Positions 6,863-14,695 of a stretch of 27,069 nt of DNA are shown here, piece by piece; position 1 is the stretch's first letter, and each line of letters begins with the position of its first letter. Both the position numbers and the translations under genes were made by a program. A model generated the notes under the pieces. That model saw nothing but the letters and a program-made list of their open reading frames with translations, had not been told where the DNA came from and did no database searches. Source of the DNA: Nautiliaceae bacterium (GTDB taxonomy: Bacteria; Campylobacterota; Campylobacteria; Campylobacterales; Nautiliaceae); contig JAMOSR010000109.1 in NCBI GenBank assembly GCA_027062985.1, positions 1 through 27,069 of the forward strand, written 5' to 3'.

Positions 6863-8162
6863 CGGTGTCGGTGCTATTTCGATAGTCAGAGTGAGCGGAG
6901 AGAGGGCTTTTGAAATAGCAAAAAAATTAACCAAAAAAGACAATTTTCCGCCAAGAGTAGCGAAACTTTGCAAAATTTACGATTCCAATAACGAACTTAT
7001 CGATATTGCAATAGTAATATATTTTAAAGCGCCTCACTCTTTTACGGGCGAAGATATTGTCGAGTTTCAATGTCACGGCGGTGTTGTGGTCAGCCGTATG
7101 ATTTTAGATGAGATATTAAAGCACGACGTAAGGTTGGCACTTCCGGGAGAGTTTAGCAAACGAGCGTTTTTAAACGGAAAAATAGACGCATCCCAGGCTG
7201 AGGCGATTGCCAAACTTATAGAGACACGTTCGCGCGAAGGGGCTAAGCTTCTTTCTCGTCAGTTAGAAGGTGATTTGGCTAAATTTGTTGAAGAGATTAG
7301 AGAAAAGCTTATAGAAATTATGGCTTACAGCGAGGTCTTTATCGATTATGCGGAAGAGGATTTACCCGAGAGTTTAGGAGGGGATATAGAAAAAAAATTA
7401 AATGCCGTAGAAGAGGTTTTATCCCATACGCTTGAAGTTTCAAAAAGAAGAGAGGGGATGCTTAGCGGATATAAAGTCGCTATTGTCGGAAAACCCAATG
7501 TAGGAAAAAGTTCTATTTTAAACGCTCTCTTAAACAGACAAAGAGCTATTGTCAGTGATATTGCCGGGACTACAAGAGATACTATAGAAGAGGATATTCA
7601 AATAGGCTCTCATCTTATAAGAATAATAGATACGGCGGGTATCAGGGCTGCTAAGGATGAAATAGAAAAAATCGGGGTTGAAAGAAGCAAAAAAGCCGTG
7701 GAAGAAGCCGATATCGTGATTGCAGTTTTTGACGCAAACGAATTTACCAAAGAAGACGAAGAGATATTAGAGCTGATTAAAAACGCAGATAAAGACGTTA
7801 TAGTGGCGATTAATAAAATCGATAAAGGTATAAAAATAGACCTTGATAAGTTTAAAGATTTTAAAATAGTAAAAATATCGGCTAAAAGCGATATAAAACC
7901 TTTAATAAAAGCCCTTGAGGAACTGCTTGACAGTTACAGTGGAGAGGATGAGCATATTTTAATATCAACCCGTCAGATATCTGCTGTTGAGAAAGCACTA
8001 AATGCAATAAAAGAAGCAAGGGAATTTTTATCTACCGGCGAACTGGAGCTTTTCAGTTATCAGATTCAAGATGCCATAAAGGCCATAAGCGAAATTACAA
8101 AACCTTTTGAATATGATGAAATGCTTGATAAAATGTTTGGCAGTTTTTGTGTCGGAAAATAA
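6831..8162 (+). CDS. mnmE: tRNA modification GTPase MnmE
   Basis: With MnmG it installs the (carboxymethyl)aminomethyl group on U34 of certain tRNAs. The 443-residue protein has the N-terminal formyl-THF-binding TrmE domain (METIAAIATPNGVGAISIVR), a helical domain, and an inserted G domain. The P-loop is GKPNVGKS at 220-227, the DTAG switch II is at about 267-270, and an NKID motif follows. It ends in the family's C-x-GK signature as CVGK (440-443), with Val where Ile/Leu is common. It overlaps the end of jag by 32 bases. GGAG lies upstream of the ATG. Confidence 0.97.
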   Translation: METIAAIATPNGVGAISIVRVSGERAFEIAKKLTKKDNFPPRVAKLCKIYDSNNELIDIAIVIYFKAPHSFTGEDIVEFQCHGGVVVSRMILDEILKHDVRLALPGEFSKRAFLNGKIDASQAEAIAKLIETRSREGAKLLSRQLEGDLAKFVEEIREKLIEIMAYSEVFIDYAEEDLPESLGGDIEKKLNAVEEVLSHTLEVSKRREGMLSGYKVAIVGKPNVGKSSILNALLNRQRAIVSDIAGTTRDTIEEDIQIGSHLIRIIDTAGIRAAKDEIEKIGVERSKKAVEEADIVIAVFDANEFTKEDEEILELIKNADKDVIVAINKIDKGIKIDLDKFKDFKIVKISAKSDIKPLIKALEELLDSYSGEDEHILISTRQISAVEKALNAIKEAREFLSTGELELFSYQIQDAIKAISEITKPFEYDEMLDKMFGSFCVGK

Positions 8163-8176
8163 ACAAAGGAGGTAAA

Positions 8177-8569
8177 ATGACAATACTTGAACTTAAAAAA
8201 ATGATGATGAAAGCTAAAAAAGAGGATAAAACAAAAGCGAACGCTTTAATGATGTTGGTAGATACCGCTCAAAAAATCGCAAAAGAAAAAGGTGAGGAAG
8301 TAACCGAAAAACATATTCAAGAAGCTGCTAAAAAACTTGCAAAAATGGCAAAAGAATCAATTGAAGCGGGAATGGAAGAGGCTAAAAAAGAACTTGAAAT
8401 TTATGAAAGTTTTCTTCCTAAAATGCTTAGCGAAGAGGAAACGACTAAAATCATTAAAGAAATAATCGACGAAATAGGCGGTAAAAATATGGGGGAAATT
8501 ATGAAAAGGCTAAAACAAAGAGGCGATATTGATATGGCCCTTGCTAGTAGAATAATCAAATCACTTTAA
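8177..8569 (+). CDS. yqeY: YqeY / GatB-like domain protein
   Basis: The 130-residue mostly helical protein (MTILELKKMMMKAKKEDKT..., with ENYE-type YESFLPKMLSEEE and a C-terminal GKNMGEIMKRLKQRGDIDMA) matches the YqeY family, which shares the tRNA-binding tail domain of the amidotransferase subunit GatB. A cellular role is not established; tRNA-related function is inferred from that domain. The ATG at 8177 has an unusually complete Shine-Dalgarno, AAAGGAGGT (8166-8173), and is preferred over an in-frame ATG at 8147 inside mnmE. It follows mnmE by 14 bases and its stop overlaps the convergent glutamate dehydrogenase gene by 9 bases. Confidence 0.88.
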   Translation: MTILELKKMMMKAKKEDKTKANALMMLVDTAQKIAKEKGEEVTEKHIQEAAKKLAKMAKESIEAGMEEAKKELEIYESFLPKMLSEEETTKIIKEIIDEIGGKNMGEIMKRLKQRGDIDMALASRIIKSL

Positions 8570-11440
8570 AAGCTGGAGTATAAGGGAATTTGAAATATGA
8601 AGTATTTCTAAAAGGTCTTTTTTAGGTCTTTTTATTTCGTTAATAATATCTTCATATTTTTCTTCCTTTTGTTTGATAAAATTATTAAACGATTTTGTTA
8701 TATTTTCTTCATTGAAATGTTTTGAATACAAAATTTCTTTTGCGAGATTTATTACAAAATATTCTATCATTTCTTCAGCTTCTTCTTTTAAGGATTTTTG
8801 AAGTTTTGTTGTAGGTTTGAAAGAATTTATTTCTTTTAACAGCATATTAATTTTAAATTTTGAGATTATAATTTTAAAAAGTTTGAAAATGGTTTTTAAA
8901 GAGTAATTTTTATGTCTCAGATGTAAAATGGCGGGTAAAAATTTGAGATATGTTTTTAGTTTTTTGTAATTATTTAGGTCTATTTTTTCTATTATTTCAT
9001 TAAGTTCGGATTTATACACTAAAAATACAAACGGATTTATATTTGAGTTTTCTATGGATTTAACCAGCCATCTTGTTGCGAATTTAATTGTTTCCTGGAT
9101 ATCGCTTAAGAGTTCGTACTGTTTGTTTGCCGGTATCTTAAAATCTAACTCTTTTATTTCTTCAAACAGTTTTTTTGATTCTATAAGTTCCTGCACAATT
9201 AAAGATGCGATAATTTTATATTTAAACGATTTTTGGTGAAAATCGGCTAAGAAACCTATTCCAAGAGTATTAATGATTTCATTTGTTATTTGAGTTGCTA
9301 TTATTTCCTGTTTAAGAGGATGAGTATCCACGTTGTAGATTAAAAATTTTTTTGGAAAATATTCGTAAAGGAATTTATTAAAAAACTCATCTTCATGTAG
9401 ATTTTGAAGAATGTATTTTTTTAAGAAAATTTTTGAGTAAAGCATTATAACCGCCGCTACGGGTCTTATAAGTTCTGAATCTTTATAAATTGTTTCTATT
9501 TCTGAATTTTTAGGCAGGTTATAGTAGTATCTTTTAAAATAATCCGTTTTTTCCAAAATTTCCAATATTTTAATAAGTTTTTCTTTATATACGTTTTTTG
9601 AATCAAGGGTTATGATAAGCGAATGGGCGTAATTATTTTCAAGAACTTTTTGTATTACGTCGTCTGTAAGTTCTTTTAATGTTTTAATTTTTTCTTTTTC
9701 TGTAATTTTTTTATTATCAACAAGGGTATTTAAAATTATTTTCATGTTTACTTCGTAATCGCTTATATTAACTCCCGCACTGTTGTCTATTGCGTCAAGG
9801 TTGATTTTTCCTCCGTTTAGGGCGTATTCATATCTTCCTTTCATCGTTAAAGCGAGATTTGCCCCCTCACATATGCAAAAAGCTTTGATTTCATTTGCAT
9901 TTACTCTTATATTTTCGTTTTGTTTATCGCTTATATGAATGTTTAATTCGTCGCTTGCTTTTATATATGTTCCTATTCCTCCAAAATAGAGCATATCTAC
10001 GGGAAGTTTTAAAAGTTCTTTTGCCAACTCTTCTCCTGAGAGATAATTTTTAGACGTTTGAATAAGTTTTTTAATTTCGGGTGAGAGTTTTATTTTTTTA
10101 TCGCTTCTTTTAAATACACCCCCGCCTTTGCTTATTTTATTTTTATCGTAATATGCCCAGTTAAGTGAATTTTCAAACAGTCTTTTTCTTTCTTCATAAG
10201 CTGTTTTAGGGTCCGGGTTAGGGTCTATAAAAATTTCATTATGACTTATTGCCGCTATTAAAAGGAAATTTTTATTAATAAGCATTCCGTTTCCGAATAC
10301 GTCCCCTCTCATGCTTCCCACACCGACTACGCTTAGTTTATCTTTGTATATATTTTTGTTTTTCTCAAGAAAAAACCTGTAAGCGCTTTTAATAGCCCCT
10401 TTGGCCGTAATACCGAGCTCTTTATGAGAATATCCGTTTTTACCCCCGCTGGCAAACGCGTCTTTTAAAAAATATCCCCGTTTTATCGCTATTTCATTTG
10501 CCGTATCGCTTAAAAGGGCGGTTCCCTTATCGGCGGCCACTACGAAGTAGAAGTCTTTATCGTCGTATTTTACTATATCAACATCGGGGATATCTATTAA
10601 ATCTAAAAGAGCGTCTATAAAAAGAGAATAATAATGTTTGATGTCGGGGCTTTCTTTTGAAATTATAAATCCGCCTTTTGCCCCGTCAGGAATAATAAAA
10701 GCGTTTTTTATAGCCTGGGTTTTCATTAAATCTTTAATTTCTTCCCTGAAATCGTCCCTGTTTGAATATCTTATACCGCCTCTGCTTATTTTGCTCATTC
10801 TTAAATGAATGCCGTTAAAATCATTATGATATACGAACATCTCTATATTAGGCTGAATTCCAAACAGAATGTTTTTAAAGTTTTGGGTGTGTATTTTAAA
10901 AGATATGGTTTCTTTATTTAAGAAATAGTTGGTTCTGACGATATTTTTTACTACAATATATAAAAAATCAAAAATTTTATGTTCTTTAGAATCGGTTATC
11001 TCTTTTAATTTTTCTTCAATAACCGCTTCTTTTGATAAATCTTTTTTTGAAAATTTGTCTTTAAAATATTTTATAATAAGAGCTGTTAGTTTTGGATGTT
11101 TTATAAAAGTTTCTATAATAGCGGCTTCTTCAAATTCAAAAAGCAGCTGTTTTTGGTATTTCAGCAGGGCTCTGGTTAAATTTATCTCTCTTAGTTTTAA
11201 CCCTTCAAGGGAGAGATGATAAAGTTTGCAAAAAACAGGAATATCCCCGTTTAGTGCTCTTTGCATTATTTTTAGTACCTCTTTTTCGTTTGGAAGAGTG
11301 GAAATGTCTGTTTTTATTATGTAAGAGTCCTGTTTTTCTATGTCTGTTATAGGAATATTAAAATTTTCAAGAAGTTTTACTATTGAAGATATTTTGTAAT
11401 CAATCGGTACTATAAATGAAGAATTTTTAAAAGAAATCAT
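8561..11440 (-). CDS. gdh: Compact large-type NAD-specific glutamate dehydrogenase
   Basis: It is predicted to oxidise glutamate to 2-oxoglutarate and ammonia with NAD+. The 959-residue protein carries the large-GDH catalytic core: HLRMSKISRGGIRYSNRDDF (residues about 212-231), EIKDLMKTQAIKNAFIIPDG with Lys240, and AKGGF with Lys255, the usual substrate-binding and catalytic lysines. A Rossmann region follows, with GITAKGAIKSAYRFF, then GVGSMRGDVFGNGML. Bacterial large GDHs of the 180-kDa type run to about 1600 residues with a long ACT-containing N-terminal region; here only about 200 residues precede the core, nearer the 115-kDa class. The ATG at 11440 has AAAGG at nine bases. Its promoter probably lies upstream of the 19-codon ORF at 11487-11546. 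Confidence 0.9.
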   Translation of the reverse strand: MISFKNSSFIVPIDYKISSIVKLLENFNIPITDIEKQDSYIIKTDISTLPNEKEVLKIMQRALNGDIPVFCKLYHLSLEGLKLREINLTRALLKYQKQLLFEFEEAAIIETFIKHPKLTALIIKYFKDKFSKKDLSKEAVIEEKLKEITDSKEHKIFDFLYIVVKNIVRTNYFLNKETISFKIHTQNFKNILFGIQPNIEMFVYHNDFNGIHLRMSKISRGGIRYSNRDDFREEIKDLMKTQAIKNAFIIPDGAKGGFIISKESPDIKHYYSLFIDALLDLIDIPDVDIVKYDDKDFYFVVAADKGTALLSDTANEIAIKRGYFLKDAFASGGKNGYSHKELGITAKGAIKSAYRFFLEKNKNIYKDKLSVVGVGSMRGDVFGNGMLINKNFLLIAAISHNEIFIDPNPDPKTAYEERKRLFENSLNWAYYDKNKISKGGGVFKRSDKKIKLSPEIKKLIQTSKNYLSGEELAKELLKLPVDMLYFGGIGTYIKASDELNIHISDKQNENIRVNANEIKAFCICEGANLALTMKGRYEYALNGGKINLDAIDNSAGVNISDYEVNMKIILNTLVDNKKITEKEKIKTLKELTDDVIQKVLENNYAHSLIITLDSKNVYKEKLIKILEILEKTDYFKRYYYNLPKNSEIETIYKDSELIRPVAAVIMLYSKIFLKKYILQNLHEDEFFNKFLYEYFPKKFLIYNVDTHPLKQEIIATQITNEIINTLGIGFLADFHQKSFKYKIIASLIVQELIESKKLFEEIKELDFKIPANKQYELLSDIQETIKFATRWLVKSIENSNINPFVFLVYKSELNEIIEKIDLNNYKKLKTYLKFLPAILHLRHKNYSLKTIFKLFKIIISKFKINMLLKEINSFKPTTKLQKSLKEEAEEMIEYFVINLAKEILYSKHFNEENITKSFNNFIKQKEEKYEDIINEIKRPKKDLLEILHISNSLILQLLK

Positions 11441-11470
11441 AATTTAAAACCTTTATTTTTCCAAAGGGAG

Positions 11471-11522
11471 AAAAAAAGAGAAAAAATTATTTAGAGTATA
11501 AAACTCTTCTTCTTTTTCTCTT
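11471..11522 (-). terminator. Terminator-like or attenuator-like nested hairpin between the basic small ORF and gdh
   Basis: On the minus strand a perfect 10-base arm, AAGAGAAAAA (11522-11513), pairs with TTTTTCTCTT (11485-11476). It encloses a small inner hairpin, AGAGT (11507-11503) with ACTCT (11497-11493), and a T-rich run (TTTTT) follows directly at 11475-11471. The 5' arm lies inside the small ORF and the 3' arm just past its stop. A ribosome on the ORF would block folding, which is the geometry of a translation-sensitive attenuator. The stem is A-U rich and therefore weak. Confidence 0.35.
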
Positions 11523-11546
11523 AAGTCTGAATTTTCCTCTTGGCAT
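11487..11546 (-). CDS. 19-residue highly basic small protein or leader peptide
   Basis: The minus strand encodes MPRGKFRLKRKRRRVLYSK followed by TAA. Six Arg and four Lys make 10 of 19 residues basic; all six Arg codons are AGA, three of them consecutive. The ATG has one of the strongest Shine-Dalgarno sequences in the window, GGGAGGTG (11558-11551), with six bases between GGAGG and ATG. A TATAAT -10 lies about 30 bases upstream. That combination argues that it is translated. It ends 46 bases before gdh. Two readings are possible: a tiny ribosome- or RNA-binding protein, or an arginine-rich leader peptide controlling gdh through the overlapping hairpin. I do not recognise a named family. Confidence 0.6.
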   Translation of the reverse strand: MPRGKFRLKRKRRRVLYSK

Positions 11547-11575
11547 ATGACACCTCCCGCTTTGGAGTAGTTGTA

Positions 11576-11581
11576 ATTATA
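11576..11581 (-). promoter_or_regulatory. Putative -10 box for the basic small ORF and gdh
   Basis: TATAAT on the minus strand in the extended context TGATATAATTAC, about 30 bases before the small ORF's ATG. It falls in the spacer after the amrB stop (11595), so gdh is likely transcribed separately from amrS-amrB. Confidence 0.6.
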
Positions 11582-11594
11582 TCATAAAATTTGA

Positions 11595-12386
11595 TTATAT
11601 AAAAACGGCGCTCATATATCCTACTACGTTTGACTCATCTCCGCTTACGTCGGCACTGGTTCTGTAATCTACTATAAACGGAGTAAGCCCCATTTCCCTA
11701 GCGGCTATAATCATTCCGGCTACGCCGATTTTTCCGCATGCTTCGCATTTTTCAAGATATGTCAAATCAAGATTTTGCACCGCTTCAAGACAGTTATAAT
11801 CCAAAGCGTTTGCCGTTTTTAAATCGTAATAGTGGCTTAAATCTGTGGAAATCACCACTAAAGAACCTTCTTCAATAGCATATTCGATTATATCTTTTAA
11901 TTTTTCGGGCTCATAATCCCCATATACAAGCTCTACTACCGGAATTTCTCCAAAATAATGATAAATAAAAGGCATCTGAACTTCTGTAGAGTGTTCCTGG
12001 TGTACCATTTCTAAATTTTGGACACCGAATTTTTCCATTAATTCGGTTGCAAATTTAGTGTCTATCGGCAAAAAACCGCATGGTGTTTCATAAACATCTT
12101 CTAAAGTAGTTGAAATTCCTTTAAATGGAAACCTGTGACTCGGTCCTATAACCACTACTCTTTTTGGTTTTGTGTTTGAGGCAATTCTGTATGCAAAATT
12201 TGCCGTAAATCCACTATACACCCATCCTGCGTGAGGAACGATAATAGCTTTTGGTTTTAAAGAAAAAATTTCCGCGGCTTTTTGAACATCCACGTTTTCG
12301 TCAATTATTTTATTAAAATGGGCTATATAGTTTTCAACGGCTTCACAACTGCCTCCGTACCATTCTTTTACCACTGCTTTTCTCAT
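11595..12386 (-). CDS. amrB: AmmeMemoRadiSam system protein B (MEMO1 family)
   Basis: MEMO family proteins have a dioxygenase-like fold; the bacterial members form a conserved but poorly understood system with AMMECR1-domain and radical SAM partners. The 263-residue protein has the family markers: VPHAGWVYSG with a metal-type His, VVVIGPSHRFPF with a second His, HQEHSTEVQMPFI, STDLSHY and a C-terminal EACGK Cys, corresponding to the His-His-Cys pocket of human MEMO1. I chose ATG 12386 because AAGGAG lies seven bases upstream and it forms an ATGA overlap with the amrS stop; upstream in-frame ATGs at 12392 and 12416 lack suitable spacing. It is co-transcribed with amrS. Confidence 0.92.
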   Translation of the reverse strand: MRKAVVKEWYGGSCEAVENYIAHFNKIIDENVDVQKAAEIFSLKPKAIIVPHAGWVYSGFTANFAYRIASNTKPKRVVVIGPSHRFPFKGISTTLEDVYETPCGFLPIDTKFATELMEKFGVQNLEMVHQEHSTEVQMPFIYHYFGEIPVVELVYGDYEPEKLKDIIEYAIEEGSLVVISTDLSHYYDLKTANALDYNCLEAVQNLDLTYLEKCEACGKIGVAGMIIAAREMGLTPFIVDYRTSADVSGDESNVVGYMSAVFI

Positions 12387-13384
12387 TTCCATACTCCTTC
12401 TATAATTTCGCCGCATTTAGGGCAGCGGCCTGTGCCGTCTTCTTCTATTTTTAAAATATTTTTTTCTACTCTGTAAATGCTTCTTATTATTAAATCCTCT
12501 CCGCATTTAGGGCATTTCGTAACTACAGGAGTTGCTACGTTTCCTAAATAAACATATTTTAACCCGGCTTTTTTTCCTATTTCGTATGCTTTTAGCATTG
12601 TTTCCATAGGAGTTGGGGGTTTATCCGTTACTTTATAATCGGGATGGAATCTTGTAATATGCCATGGAATCTCTTTTCCGACTCCGGCTATAAATTCTGC
12701 TATTTGAGTTAATTCTTCTTCACTGTCGTTATCTCCGGGTACTATAAGAGTCGTAATTTCCTGCCAGATTCCAACGTTATGCAGTCTTTGAATGGTATCT
12801 AAAACATCTTCAAGTTTTCCTTTTAAGACTTTTTTATAATATTCGGGTTTAAAGCTTTTTAAATCAACATTACAGGCATCAACCCAGTTTTTCATATCTT
12901 CTATTTCATAAACGCTTTCAAATCCGTTTGTAACAAAAACGTTTTTAACTCCTTTTTCTTTTGCTAATACTCCAACATCTCTGGCATAAGGGTAAAAAAT
13001 ACTAGGTTCGTTGTACGTATAGGCTATTGATTTACAGTTGTATTGTAAAGCCAGATTTACCATTTGTTCCGGACTTACATAAATGGAATCGTTTACTTTG
13101 TTTGTATGGGCTATTTGCCAGTTTTGGCAAAACGGACATTTAAAATTACATCCTACAGTCCCAAACGATAAAACATCACTTCCAGGTATGAAATGAAACA
13201 GAGGTTTTTTTTCTATAGGGTCTACGTTTATGCTTGAAGGATGTCCGTAAACAAGGTTTACAAGTTCTCCGTTTTTATTCATATTGACGCCACAAATGCC
13301 TACTTGTCCATCTTTAAGTACGCAGTGGTGGCGGCAAAGAAGACATTTTATTTTTCCATCTCCAAGCGGTTCATAATATTTCAT
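12383..13384 (-). CDS. amrS: AmmeMemoRadiSam system radical SAM enzyme
   Basis: Radical SAM protein related to the pyruvate-formate-lyase activating enzyme group; the substrate is not established as far as I know. The 333-residue sequence has the 4Fe-4S binding motif C-x3-C-x2-C at Cys79, Cys83, Cys86 (CNFKCPFCQNWQIAH), preceded by an N-terminal cysteine cluster (Cys14, Cys17, Cys21, Cys31) typical of this family. A C-terminal zinc-ribbon-like pair of CPKCG knuckles lies at 291-294 and 321-324. The ATG at 13384 has AAAAGGAG at suitable spacing. It is the first gene of a two-gene operon with amrB. The usual third partner, an AMMECR1 (AmrA) gene, is not in the window. Confidence 0.93.
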   Translation of the reverse strand: MKYYEPLGDGKIKCLLCRHHCVLKDGQVGICGVNMNKNGELVNLVYGHPSSINVDPIEKKPLFHFIPGSDVLSFGTVGCNFKCPFCQNWQIAHTNKVNDSIYVSPEQMVNLALQYNCKSIAYTYNEPSIFYPYARDVGVLAKEKGVKNVFVTNGFESVYEIEDMKNWVDACNVDLKSFKPEYYKKVLKGKLEDVLDTIQRLHNVGIWQEITTLIVPGDNDSEEELTQIAEFIAGVGKEIPWHITRFHPDYKVTDKPPTPMETMLKAYEIGKKAGLKYVYLGNVATPVVTKCPKCGEDLIIRSIYRVEKNILKIEEDGTGRCPKCGEIIEGVWK

Positions 13385-13419
13385 AAAAAACTCCTTTTAC
13401 TTCTCTTAATATTAAATTA

Positions 13420-13425
13420 ATTATA
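13420..13425 (-). promoter_or_regulatory. Putative -10 box for amrS-amrB
   Basis: TATAAT on the minus strand in the extended context CTGATATAATTAA, 35 bases before the amrS ATG. It falls in the 97-base gap after the dihydroorotase-like gene and closely resembles the -10 before the small ORF and gdh. Confidence 0.55.
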
Positions 13426-13481
13426 TCAGAAAAAAAAAGAAAAGTAAATAAAGTGGGTTTAAGAAGATTGATTTGAGTAGG

Positions 13482-14468
13482 CTAAATGATTTTTCTTTTT
13501 AATAAAGAATAAGGACAGTTTTTTCCTTTACTGGCAAAAGTTTCGGTATTTACTTTAAATTCTCCCTTTTCTAGTTCTACAAATTCTTTAATTTGTATAT
13601 TAAAAAGTTTTGCCGGATTTGTAGATACCAGTTTTGTTACCGTTTCTGCAGGAAGAGGCAGTGAATAAGCTAACTGTGTAAATATATCGAGTTTGCTGAT
13701 TCCAAAATCCGCTTCTTCAAACGGTATGTCTTTTTGGTTTGTTGCTATATGATTGGAAGATATGAAATCAATTTCTTCGTTTTTACATGCGTTAAGCAGA
13801 GCTTCTTTATCTTCCTCGCTTCTTAAAGGCGGAAACGTTTTAAAAAGGGTATTGAAATTTTGTAAATTCTCATCGGTAAAATATAAATTGTCTATACACA
13901 CATCAATATAAGTGTGAGAGGGTCTGTTTTTTAGGATTTCCAGGGATTCTTTTGTCGTAATACTTTGAAACACCACTTTTGCCTTAAAGTGATTGGTCAG
14001 TTCTAAAATTTTTGCTACTTCTATACTTTCGGCATAACTTGGAATTCCGCTAACTCCCATATGGTATGCTATTTCGCTGTCGTTCATAACCCCTTGGCTT
14101 AAAGATTTGTTGTTACAGTCCACAAAAACCGGAATGTCTAGAAATTCGGCATATTCGAAAACTCTTTTTATCAGATTCATATCTTCATCCGAATTTATAA
14201 AAATAGCGCTTGCGCCTTTATTTTTAAGAATAGAGATTTCGCTAAGTTTACCTTCATGTATTCCTTCAATCGCTACAAAAAGGTTAAAGTTTTCTTCATT
14301 TGCCCTTTTTAAATTGTAAGCCAGGTGAAGTTTGTCAAAAATGGGTTTGTGTTTTGGTATCATTAAAGCGGCTTCAACTCCCCCGTTTTTTGCAGAAGCG
14401 GCTATTCTTGCAACGCTTTCGGAATTTTTAACGTTTAAATCAAAGCTTTTTGGCACTTTTATTTTCAT
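13482..14468 (-). CDS. Dihydroorotase-like protein, apparently non-catalytic
   Basis: The 328-residue protein follows the dihydroorotase pattern in its second half: SQGVMNDSEIAYHMGVSGIP, then SYAESIEVAKILELT, and TNPAKLFNI near the C-terminus. It lacks the first beta strand with the D-x-H-x-H metal motif. At the later ligand positions the usual His-Glu, H-x-S/T and D-H-A-P-H elements read VDCNN, FQSIT and SSNHIA. It therefore looks inactive. Non-catalytic dihydroorotase homologs (PyrC', PyrX) are known in several bacteria as structural partners of aspartate transcarbamoylase, which is the likely role here. No pyrB lies in the window. It precedes amrS on the same strand with a 97-base gap. Confidence 0.8.
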   Translation of the reverse strand: MKIKVPKSFDLNVKNSESVARIAASAKNGGVEAALMIPKHKPIFDKLHLAYNLKRANEENFNLFVAIEGIHEGKLSEISILKNKGASAIFINSDEDMNLIKRVFEYAEFLDIPVFVDCNNKSLSQGVMNDSEIAYHMGVSGIPSYAESIEVAKILELTNHFKAKVVFQSITTKESLEILKNRPSHTYIDVCIDNLYFTDENLQNFNTLFKTFPPLRSEEDKEALLNACKNEEIDFISSNHIATNQKDIPFEEADFGISKLDIFTQLAYSLPLPAETVTKLVSTNPAKLFNIQIKEFVELEKGEFKVNTETFASKGKNCPYSLLKRKII

Positions 14469-14485
14469 AATCAGCCTTTTTTAAA

Positions 14486-14491
14486 TATAAT
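14486..14491 (+). promoter_or_regulatory. Putative -10 box in the divergent spacer before the small membrane proteins
   Basis: TATAAT on the plus strand, 21 bases before the ATG at 14513, with AAAAGGG as Shine-Dalgarno. The spacer is only 44 bases, so the divergent dihydroorotase-like promoter must overlap it. A minus-strand TAAAAT at 14495-14490 is a candidate, which would tie the two units' expression together. Confidence 0.5.
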
Positions 14492-14512
14492 TTTAACTAA
14501 AAAAGGGCTTAA

Positions 14513-14695
14513 ATGAGCTTAATGTTTTTGATAAACGTAATTGTATTATCGGTTGTGGTGGCCTATCTCGCTTACAGGCTTGGATACAACCATTGGGTGT
14601 TTTTGATTATATCTTTATTGTTTTCCCCTGTTATAGGTTCTCTTTTACTGGCATTGTGGGATTATTATAAGACGTTTATTAAGGGAAGAGCATGA
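14513..14695 (+). CDS. Small two-helix membrane protein of unknown function
   Basis: The 60-residue protein has two hydrophobic segments (about residues 3-22 and 27-49) joined by a short loop, YRLGYNHW, and a basic C-terminal tail (YYKTFIKGRA). No catalytic motif is present. AAAAGGG precedes the ATG, and a TATAAT box lies upstream. It is coupled to the next gene through an ATGA overlap, so the two probably act together in the inner membrane. I cannot name a family. Confidence 0.7.
   Translation: MSLMFLINVIVLSVVVAYLAYRLGYNHWVFLIISLLFSPVIGSLLLALWDYYKTFIKGRA

Noticed and set aside
8147..8176. Upstream in-frame ATG for yqeY
   Set aside because: It lies inside mnmE without a Shine-Dalgarno, while 8177 has AAAGGAGGT at proper spacing.
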